Shown here: positions 11,565 to 20,179 of the stretch, one piece after another | Numbering within the stretch: position 1 is the first letter of the stretch | Layout: every line of letters begins with the position of its first letter | From: Teratosphaeria epicoccoides | Taxonomy: Eukaryota > Ascomycota > Dothideomycetes > Mycosphaerellales > Teratosphaeriaceae | Assembly (NCBI GenBank): GCA_021401465.1 | Contig: JADDMT010000068.1 | Span: forward strand, 105,757 to 169,756 | Length of the DNA: 64,000 nt | Direction of reading: 5' to 3' | Translations under genes and position numbers: made by a program | Notes under the pieces: generated by a model | The model's database searches: none | The model's input: the letters and a program-made list of their open reading frames with translations, nothing else | Told to the model about the DNA's origin: nothing

Positions 11565-13061
11565 TTAGCGACTACTAGTTAGGGGCTTCCTGACTAAACC
11601 CGAAGCAGGAGAGTCTTTCTTGTTACGGTCCGCTAGGGACTGCCTACCCGCACGGGGTCTACTAAACACCCCGAAGCGACCATGAGTAACGGGGGTAGCA
11701 ACGCCACGAAGAGAGGCCGGCATCTTCTTCTTTAGTAGGTTGCGAGGGAGCTCGTCTTCGGAGCCTATAGTAGCCAGAGAACTAGCGACACCCTTACCGC
11801 GCCTAGTCGCGACGACTACCTCATCCTTAGCATCAGAAGGCGAAGAGACTTAAGCGCGCTTGCGGCTGTCGCGCTCGGCCCTCGAGATCATCTTGCGCTT
11901 CTTGACATGAGTGTCGACTACATCATTAGACTCGGTGTCTCCCTTAGGCGCAACTAGTGCGGTGACACTATAGCGCGAAGGGATTACGTTAGGACTAAAG
12001 GTATCCTAGATGTCGTCATCCTCCTTATCCTCAAAGATCTAGCCTAGAGGCTTGTGCCTTAGCGTCTTGACAGACGTAGTGCGGGTCGCAAGCGGGGAAG
12101 GTTCGGCTTCCTCGTCGCTAACCTTAATTTCGGCCCTAGCCCTCTTCTTCTTTTTAGACAGTAGTGTCAAGGCGGCGTAGGCGGCGGCGCTACAATGTGT
12201 TAGCTGTACGTACGCGACAGGATTCGAGTGAGTAACTTACGGCTTAGTCCTTAGGACCGGCTTAGAGGCAGGCTGTCTCTTAGTACAGCGCTAGGGCGTG
12301 GCCTTAGCGGCAGGAGCGGTGAATTGCTTGATAACCTTCTTGCGGATCATCTACGTTTCGAAGTCATCGTTAATAGAGGCAAGGGCCCCGAGTTGCTAAC
12401 GCTAGCGGCTAGTCGGATATTTCTCGACACTAACGTTAGCCTAGCGGAGAAAGTTAGCATTCATACTTAGAGGGTACCCGCACTATATGCGTACTATGGC
12501 GAAGGTCTCGACCCTAACGGTTAGCACCTTCAAGATCTTCTAGACTAAGTCTATAATTAGACCTAGACAAACGTTTTCGCCTGTTAGCAGAGAGTTAAAG
12601 CGAACACCGCTATAAGAACGGTTAGCAGTCGCGGTAAAGCACGAGAGGGCGCCAAGCAGGTAGGCGAGTACCTCGCGGTACTTAGCCTGTAGCCTGTTCA
12701 TAGTCAGAGTGCCTTTAGTAATCCCCTCGTCGCGCGTACTCTAGAAGTTATCGATGTTACGGCAGAGCTAGTTGTACTCGCCATACACCTCTTTAGGGAG
12801 GTCTTGGCATTTTTGATGCTTGCTATTACAGTTAACACAATTGCAGTAGACACTGCCCTTATCAAATCCGCCGACGCAGATCTCGGCTACACTTTAGTTA
12901 GTATAAGTCACGCATACCTCGCGGGTAGGGGACGCCTTACTAACACGTAGAGGAGAGATGTGTGCAGCTTGGCTACTAAGGTTGTCGAGGCATCGTCGAC
13001 ATAAGCGACGATCGCAGGCAGAGTAAGTAGCGTCGAACTTAGTCTGTAGCATATAAGCTAT
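11565..13061 (-). pseudogene. A1 antisense accessory gene (start codon lost)
   Basis: This 1,497-bp minus-strand frame has the same length as in A2 and A4. The start codon has become ATA (13059-13061) through a G-to-A change; the TAA stop is at 11565-11567, 65 bp from the gag-pol stop, so the two genes converge. The encoded protein would have a Cys-rich N terminus, a middle domain of unknown fold and a very basic C-terminal third with NLS-like Lys/Arg clusters. It matches no enzyme family that I can recognise. RIP stops are scattered along it. Confidence 0.75.
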
Positions 13062-13214
13062 TATAGCTAAGACAGGTTAATTAATCTTGATTAATTAATT
13101 AAAGAAGAAGAAGCTCTAGTACAGACCTGCAGACACGGCAAGGCGCAAGCTAAGCAAAGTAGGAGCGGAGGTCGATGTTAGTGTCTTAGAACAGGAAAGT
13201 TTAGGAAGCGACGA

Positions 13215-13224
13215 GGTTTTTATA
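13215..13224 (-). promoter_or_regulatory. TATA box of the A1 antisense gene
   Basis: On the minus strand this reads TATAAAAACC, about 155 bp upstream of the mutated antisense start. Position and sequence match those in A0, A2 and A4. The rest of 13062-13859 is non-coding leader; a purine tract (13846-13859) precedes the 3' LTR. Confidence 0.6.
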
Positions 13225-13859
13225 CCCTCTAACAGCCCCCCTGTTGCCTACCGCAACCGTTAAGCTAGTAACTCAAACTACATGCGCAGAGTACCTGCCT
13301 TTAGTTAACTTACAAGGGGACCGAATAATGCAATAACGGATAACGCGGCTGTTACGCATGTACGCTAACTACACTTGTACTAGCCTACTAGCATGGAAAT
13401 GTGGCGAGGCCCGCGCTAGGAGCGCGCTCCTGCCGTTTCGAGCGGCGCGCGTAGAGCGTCCGCGCACTTTCCTACTACCCTAAGGTTCTGCGACACGTTC
13501 TTTACAGTCACGACTAAATAGGGACGGCCAAGCTACTTAGCAAGGCTGGCGCGCATGCTCGCCCTATAATTTCAAGGATTAACCGAAGTACGTACTTGTA
13601 GTTTCCTGATATCTCGATCTGCATGTAAAGCGAAGGTGTTGCAAAGCCGCCTAACATGTAACGGATTAAAACCTGCCTGAGTTAGCAGCCTCGGCCCTGT
13701 ACTCGCTACGAAGGTGTTAAGGTATACGCATGACACATGTTACGTAGGCTATCTACCTATTCACCCTTGCGTAGTGTAAGTGTGCTATATCCTGTACCCT
13801 ATATGTTCTGTGTGCATTACTTAGTAAGGCTAGGGACATCCTCATAGGAGGAGGGGCAG

Positions 13860-14219
13860 TGATACGGTTAATACTAGGGGGCTATTAGAACCGCATAGGT
13901 TCTAATGCCCGCCCTTAGCATGTAGTAACCCTGCTACATATGGCAAGGGGGTCCTTTGTACATACGTTAGCTTGTATGTCGTCTAAGTAGGATTAGTTGT
14001 TGACATAGGGCGCCCCTACGTCGCTAACCCTACGGTACCCCTGCGGGGTTAGGCTCAGACATGCTTTCCCTAATTAAGGAGCGTCGGGGGTTATAAGCAC
14101 CCTTAGCGCTACCTCTGTGATAAGCAGAAAGCAGCGCTGTCTTGTACCTACTAAAAGGTCGGATTACTCTGTCACACTACGAGATATTTTCATATTATAT
14201 AGCATATACATCTATATTT
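13860..14219 (+). repeat. A1 3' LTR (360 bp)
   Basis: It pairs with the 5' LTR at 6047-6406 at equal length and is followed at once by CCGCG (14220-14224), the right target duplication. Differences from the 5' LTR are overwhelmingly transitions. Confidence 0.93.
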
Positions 14220-14224
14220 CCGCG

Positions 14225-15718
14225 ATCCTTCTTGATAGCTAGCGCTACCTACACTAGTAGTGCTGTCTTGCCTTCGTCCTCTCCCCCTAATATACATGCC
14301 GTGATAGTCGCCATGATGACCTCCTGTCTGTCGGCATTAAGCTCTTCCTAATACTTCTTCTTCCCCTCGAAGATATCATCGATATCGACACCGCTAACTA
14401 GAACCTATCTCGTCTTGCTAGCCTTTGTCTTGAACTCCGAAGGGCTATTTCTGATCTAGGCTAGTAGGTATGTAATAGTAGCATACACGCTATTTAACAT
14501 GAAAGTGTTTACCTCGCGTGACTCTAAAGGATTCTATGCTAGTTTCTAATTGAACTAGAAGAACGCCTTCTTTATACAAAAGATCACGAGCGGGCTTAGA
14601 AACCTCCGGTCCTGTGACATGTTAGCGCTTTCGACGACATCTAAGCCTTCTCTCCTCACCTCTTCTTCATTCTCGCATTCGAATCTGCTTTCTATTAACA
14701 TGTCTGCAGCCTAGTCCTTTAAACCCTGCTTATCGTCTACCTTGCTAGACTATGCGAGTATAGCTTCTCTGACCCTATTCGTGTAGTTGTTACGACACTA
14801 ACGTAACCTCTGCCTTATCTACGCCCCTAACATTAGCACCTCCTCATAGGACCTACGTAGGTACTTATAGTATCTAAATCTACGTCATCTGGCCTCGAGC
14901 TAACTCGACCTTTCATCCCTAGCATATTACGCGCTACGAGCTACTAGTTAATTGCAATATGCTTACAACTCGGCTAGTAAGTAGGAGCTGTAGGATATAG
15001 CACAGAAATGCCCTTCCGCCCTTGTGAAGCGTCTATCTGTGAGAGTTCTCGGACTTTAACAAGCAAAGGCTCGATTAACTTGTCTTTATGTACGGGAGGG
15101 CTACTACGTATATCTTCGCTACTAGAGTAGTCGTATCCTTAGTCGGAGTTTGTAGTCTAGCTACTGTTATGGCCTCGACAGCTACTTAACTAGCTCCCGG
15201 ACTGACTTTGACTACTACTATTGCCCTAGTAGCTACGAGACTCGCTGTTACGGTAGTTTTGACTGTTGCTGTCGCTCCTATGATTAGTAGGTCGGCTATT
15301 GTAATAGCCTCGACAGATACTTAGCTACTATGTCTTTACCCTGTCATTCTTAGGTTTGCTACTATCTCGTTACGCGTTACAAGACAATAACCGAAGCCTC
15401 TTGTTCGGCTAATTCCGCCTTAGCGGTAAGGATGACTGCTTATGCGTCTAGTCTCTTCGTAACTAGTATGTCGTCGTCTGTATGCATGTTAGCATAGCCG
15501 CTATATGCGGGTAGCTTCTTACATTAGTCGCCTTTGTATAGGCTTTAGGCACTGTAAAATCCTCATGCTCCTAGTTAGCTATCTCCTCGTTGCCGTCGTC
15601 TACACTATCGCTATCGTTGCTTAGCAGGTCTTCTAAATCATTCGCTAGATTGTAATTCGAACCGCCGCTAGATGACGCGGAACGTGACCTCTATTGTCTG
15701 TCTTTCTTCGAAGGCATA
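14225..15718 (-). pseudogene. Unidentified locus E, upstream part of the broken minus-strand gene
   Basis: On the minus strand ATG at 15718 opens a frame starting MPSKKDRQ, then Ser/Gly-rich and acidic (DLEDLLSNDSDS) residues, then a Ser/Asn/Arg/Gln-rich low-complexity stretch near 15150-15320. A readable frame resumes around 14230-14700 and is continuous through the A1 target site into 6041. Internal frameshifts and TAG/TAA stops break it. The acidic N terminus and low-complexity linker could suit a transposon or a nuclear protein. I see no catalytic motif. With A1 removed, the gene would be about 2.3 kb. Confidence 0.4.
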
Positions 15719-16264
15719 ATTAAAGAAGGACGCGACTTAAAGGATCGGCAGAGAACAGAGTGCGGTATATCCTTCTTAGCCGTGTAGGTCTAGTAGCAGG
15801 TTAGTAAAGGATAATATCTATAGCATGTAAATATGCACATACTACGAGTTACTGTCTAATGTAGCTACGTGGCGTCTATTAATGCAGAAGAAGGAGGGGA
15901 CGCGATGTTTATAGTATCTTGCGACGCGCAAGTATCATCTAAATTCGGCTACCCCTGAAATTGCGCTTCCCTATTAGCTAGCGGTACTTTTAGCTTACTA
16001 GCAGTATGCTATTAAAATACCGCTAGTAGAACTAGCCTCGGTTAGCATTGATTCTTCAATGATAGCTAGTATAGGTACTACGAAACATCCGCGCTATATA
16101 GCACGTCCGCCTGTATAACATAGCCTAATAGATGTAGTTACTCTATAGTAGATCCTGCGTATATAGTAGTGAGATTCGTTCTACATGCAAGAGAATATCC
16201 TGTACGTATTATTCTAAAGGCCTTTAAGCCACGTTTAAACTATAACAGCCATACTACCTTTATG
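15719..16264. other. Spacer with CTAGCGGTA inverted repeat
   Basis: No supportable gene lies here. CTAGCGGTA (15978-15986) and TACCGCTAG (16018-16026) form an inverted pair, the counterpart of the one at 5128-5168 on the other side of locus E. With A1 removed, these two pairs lie about 2.7 kb apart and bracket the minus-strand gene. Confidence 0.4.
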
Positions 16265-16882
16265 TTAACCCTAGGTAATTGCCGACTTCTAGACTGTCTG
16301 CTGCTAATAGTTTGACGATATCTTGTATAGTAGATGCCGAAAACTAACCTCCTCTACTCATGTCTATAACGCCTCTGCTATCGCTAGGAATTTAAGTTGC
16401 AATTCCCTGCTACTACTAAAGAAGGCGCTTGTTTCCTAGAACATGTACTCCTTCGCTGCTATTAACTGCGCAATTCGGCCAAGTAGGCTAAGCTGCTCCA
16501 TCCGTTCTTCTAACGTAGCGTACAGGCGTAGGTAATCGTCATGTCAAAGTATAAGGCCTACTTCAATTATACCTATGCTCTACTATTATAGCGCCTTAGG
16601 TTTGTAAATCGTGCCGCGCTAGGTCTTAGAGGTTCTTGTCAAGGAAACACGCACACTCATCGTTCGGGCTATGCCTATATTATGTCTGTTTGAATTACAG
16701 ATGTCAGGATTACTCGAAACACGCGTTGTTTATACTCGTTAGTCTCTTAGCTAACTTCAGATGAAAGATGCGGCGGACCCTTCCGCGCTTTTTGCACCTT
16801 ATCGGCATAGCCGTAGCCGTCGTATATGCGACGCCGCATTGTCTATCTTCTAGTCTGCTACGACACTATCTGTAGCAGGCAT
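16265..16882 (-). pseudogene. Small degenerate coiled-coil ORF
   Basis: The minus-strand frame starts ATG at 16882 (MPATDSVVAD...) and can be followed, with TAG/TAA stops, to about 16265. The C-terminal half is Leu/Glu/Lys-rich with a heptad-like pattern (around LYATLEERMEQLSLLGRI), suggesting a coiled coil. A neighbouring frame is also fairly open upstream of 16650, so a frameshift or misassignment is possible. Size and composition recall the antisense accessory gene of family B, but no flanking LTR supports that link. Confidence 0.35.
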
Positions 16883-16969
16883 GATCTAGACGCTAGGGTC
16901 CTAATAATTGTGGCACTTAAGACATGCATATAGGAACAGGATACTCGAGCCTATACGTAGAAGGCAACC

Positions 16970-17641
16970 GTTTCCTTGCCTAACATGTACTAACTTTGAC
17001 TAGTATCTCTAGTAGGTAGTAGAGAACGGTTATATCCTAGACAGATTTAACAAGATAGATAGGTTCATCGGGCTAGATTACAGGTCGAAAGATATGGCCA
17101 TGATTGTAGGGGACTTCATGACTACTAATCCTATTGTTAAAGGCTACTAAGACGACCCTTAGTTACTTATATCGACTGTAAACAAAATTAAGAGTAGCGT
17201 AACTCTTGCACCTGCTAACGCCATCACGATACTAGATGACAACTTAAAACAGTAGTCGACTAGGCAAGCCTGTAGCAGGGTTAGTTGCACTAGATTAATG
17301 TAGTTAGCGCGATTAATAGAGGCAATGAGATTTTACTAGGTTACGCTATAGAGCTAATTTGGAGAGTAGACTATGAACTATTAGCAGACTAGTAACGACT
17401 TCATTAATACCATGCGTGATGATCAGGGCGAGTAGAGAGGCATAGGATCGTACAGGCTACGTAGGCTAGCGTAGGATGACAGATTAACTAGGGTTTAACT
17501 GCAATCTTGTAATAGAGTAATGCTAGTAGTCGTGCGCAAGCAGTATTGTTTCAGATAGCGACTACACAAGTACCTCATCTAATAGAGTATATGCATAACA
17601 CCGATCATCTTGTCTGTTCGAATGTACTTGACGACTACTAA
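16970..17641 (+). pseudogene. Degenerate ORF of unknown function
   Basis: A plus-strand frame with a protein-like composition runs from about 16970 to 17641, ending in several stops. Nearly all internal stops are TAG or TAA at plausible Trp/Gln/Arg positions. Upstream residues include a CLTC pair near 16980. I do not recognise the family; it is present once in the window. Confidence 0.3.
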
Positions 17642-18318
17642 ATACTAGTAGTATACTAGCGGTACGTCTACTACTACTACGTCAAGGTCCGACCTATAGA
17701 TCGCTACTACACATTTTAAACCCTTACAATTAACAGACAACAACTGCTAGTAGTATACTAGCGGCACTCCTACTATGTCTACGCTACACATCTAAGCCGC
17801 TAGTAATAGAGGGTATAACTCTGTGCATATAAATACTATACACTTTAGATTTATATATGAAACTACTTGAAATTCGGGATTCCCCGCCAAAATAGCGCTC
17901 GTACTGCCTGCGATCGACAGAATGAGTTAGCTAATATAACTGCTACTAGTATACTCCCGGCACATCCATTTTCGTCTACTCTAGGCCCTCCTTTACTACT
18001 ACACTCTAATAACACTCGATTCTTCTATTAACCTAAACACTAACCCTAACCACGTATAGCTAGCTAACAGGATGAACCGTCTGAGCGGCAATTAGCTACC
18101 CGCGCGGCACGCGCACCTTTCTAGGGGTCGGGTGTTTATAGTAATTAACGCGTCTATAAGCGCCGTAGCCTTTGTAACATACTACGTCGACAATGGCTTC
18201 ATAGCGCATACTATACTACACAGGCTACAGCAAGGCATTAAAAGGTCATAGTAGTCATGCCCGGCATGTTCCTACCTGCATAGTGGCGAAGTTTTAGCAC
18301 TTCATTAATTAGAGTACT
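17642..18318. other. Spacer with ACTAGCGG repeats
   Basis: This is non-coding as far as I can see. CTAGCGGTA (17656-17664) and CTAGCGGCA (17758-17766) recur, each preceded by CTAGTAGTATA, and a related CTAGTATACTCCCGGCA lies near 17945. They may be footprints of short mobile elements related to the hairpins around locus E. Confidence 0.35.
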
Positions 18319-18889
18319 ATGGATCTTAGAACTGACGAGAAATACGCATCAGATTTGAACATCTCCTTAGACTCAAACGACAGAGTCGAAACTTAATTAG
18401 CAGACGATGTCCTCGCCTACGAGGAGGGGGCATTAGTCGACGATGCTACAGGAGTAGATAGGCAGTATGTTGCAAACGAGGAACTAGTCACAGTCGTTAA
18501 GCCTGTGTTTAATGAGGCTTACATATAAGAGAAAGAGATAGTAGTAACAGCTAGGGTAATCGACGATAATAGCGGTAACATCGACGCGCTTAGTCTCTAC
18601 GACGACCTAGCAGCATTCACAAGAGATGCCACATCTCTAGATAGACGGTATAGAGACACGAATAGCAGCCAAACAGGTAGGCTACACGGCGTCACGAGCG
18701 AGCACAGCTTGGCTTTAATCTATATGCGCGCTAGTAGGCTGTTATCTACTAGGTACGAGCAACTGTATAAGCGGACTTCTTTCGGCGTAGGTAGTCTCAT
18801 AGCGGGCAGGCTAATCAAAGTGTACGTTAAGCCGCGATCCTACTAAGTTAGTAATAACCTTGACTAGGTCTAACGAACAGACAGATAAG
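18319..18889 (+). pseudogene. Nearly open ORF truncated by element D1
   Basis: ATG at 18319 opens a frame of 175 codons to TAA at 18844-18846 with only two internal stops (both TAA, at about codons 23 and 70). The frame stays protein-like beyond the stop up to the D1 LTR at 18890, so the gene probably continued and was cut there. The N-terminal half is strongly acidic; the C-terminal half has Arg/Tyr-rich helices (YMRASRLLSTRYEQLYKR). No family is recognised. It is the least damaged single-copy frame in the window and may be a host-gene relic or an unknown transposon gene. Confidence 0.5.
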
Positions 18890-19051
18890 TGTCACGAGTA
18901 AACAGCGTATACACAGGGGTTCATGTAGTATTCAACAAGTACGATAGGGAGAGAAGGACTATCTGCCAGCTGTCCGGTCTTTTATAGCCGGCCTCGTCAG
19001 GGGTCGCATAGGCCCTAGCCTGTGCCAAGACTTAGGGCCTCGCCCTTTACA
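18890..19051 (-). repeat. D1 3' LTR (162 bp)
   Basis: On the sense (minus) strand the LTR runs from TGTAAAGGG to the terminal TGACA and carries a TATAAAAG-like box (here TATAAAAGACC) about 70 bp in. It matches the LTRs at 25993, 40556, 47527, 53113 and 57918. Confidence 0.92.
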
Positions 19052-19074
19052 TTACCCCCCCCTACCCCCCCTTC
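19052..19074 (-). other. D1 polypurine tract
   Basis: On the element's sense strand this is a run of G residues broken by TA and ending GGGGTAA right before the LTR. The position immediately 5' of the 3' LTR fits the primer for plus-strand DNA synthesis. Confidence 0.7.
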
Positions 19075-19498
19075 TTGTTTACAGCAAGGAATCCGTCAGT
19101 TTCCTTCTAGCACATAAAGTCCGGATCGCGGCTAGGCTGACACGGCTTCCTAACCTCACTTCTCTTGTCTAAGTCTACTCTACCTGTCTAAGTCTACTTC
19201 ACTTTACACTTCTTACGCTCCCTGTTCCCCTGCGCCTACAGTCCGGCCTCTAGCCAGTCTTGCCAGGTTCCTAGACTCCACTTCGCTTATTCAAGTCCAC
19301 TTCACTTTCTACCTCTCTTTACTTCACTTCTATTCATTGCCATCCGAGCCATTGTGAGGGCGCTCCTAGGCCTGTGCTAGTGCGTCCCTTACCGTATAAA
19401 AAGCGCCCTTCGCTATCGCTCTTGCTTCCTTTCTCTTACATGCCTACCTTAAACCGTAAGCCCCCCTCTCCTTCTCCTACCTTCTGGCCTTTTCTCCG
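19075..19498 (+). promoter_or_regulatory. Promoter region of the D1 antisense gene, with TATA box
   Basis: Between the polypurine tract and the antisense frame lie about 420 bp with pyrimidine-rich stretches (CACTTCACTTT-type repeats, 19180-19345) and TATAAAAA at 19395-19402, facing the antisense gene. CT-rich tracts upstream of a TATA box are common in fungal promoters. D2 lacks nearly this whole block: its antisense frame lies only tens of bases from its polypurine tract, apparently through deletion between two purine-rich tracts. Confidence 0.55.
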
Positions 19499-20155
19499 GG
19501 ATTCCGAGCGATACTAACTAGAACTAGATGGCCCCTACTATCTACTACGTCGACTACGCCCTCTAGGGCGTAGATTATGTCCTATAATCAGTATGTCCTA
19601 GATTCCTTGTCGTTGTACTCGGCTTCAGCTAATGAATCTGTCTAGTCTACCTGAGCCCGCGCCTGCTAGCGCTACGCTAGCAAGTGCTTAAACTGCAAAG
19701 CCCTGTACGCATTACTTAGAGTCCACGCAAAACGCTCCGCTAACTCTGCTAGCCCCGCCCTCGCCTACGTCTCCTACGCCTCCTAGACCCGTTCCCAGGA
19801 CGCCGACAGGTATGACCTATTCCCTAGGAGGTTTTGCACGGCTAACATTACGGCAGCGCCGTAGCGCATAACGACCTAGCGAAGGTCCTTAAGGCCTAGC
19901 AGGCCTTAGGGCCTTTATAGTCGGCAGGTCTACTGTCTAGGTATGTTCTATTAGTGTCCTCCATGATTCTGCCGCTAACCTCGAGTAGTGTCGTAGCCTA
20001 GGAGGTCATGGGAACCGTAGGTGCCGCTATCGCCTAGCAGGGCCTCCTGTGAGTTCATCCCGTACTCTGTGTGTTTCTGCGCGCTAATAGTTCGGAAGGT
20101 CCGGGGGCAGTCTACTAGCGCTTACCCTAGGTAGGCGGCAGGAGAACGTTGCTAG
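19499..20155 (+). pseudogene. D1 antisense Cys-rich accessory gene
   Basis: This plus-strand frame of 219 codons is antisense to D1, with TAG/TAA/TGA at plausible Trp/Gln/Arg sites and its end at 20155. The equivalent frame in D2 (46824-47480) has the identical length of 657 bp, so it has been under frame constraint. Residues near 19640-19690 form a Cys pair (KCLNCKALYALL), and further Cys occur in the C-terminal half (CFCA). The true start is unclear: ATG at 19577 exists in D1 but not in D2. Its stop lies 24 bp from the gag-pol stop, tail to tail. Confidence 0.6.
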
Positions 20156-20179
20156 TAAGGGCAAGAGCCCTTGTCGCCG

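Larger units (their letters stand above)
6047..14219 (+). mobile_element. A1: full-length family A Ty3/Gypsy chromovirus (8,173 bp)
   Basis: It is bounded by two 360-bp LTRs and a perfect 5-bp target duplication CCGCG (6042-6046 and 14220-14224). In order it contains the 5' LTR, a leader, a gag-pol frame, a convergent antisense gene, a non-coding region with the antisense promoter, a polypurine tract and the 3' LTR. It inserted into the minus-strand frame of locus E. RIP stops throughout make it incapable of moving on its own. Confidence 0.95.
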
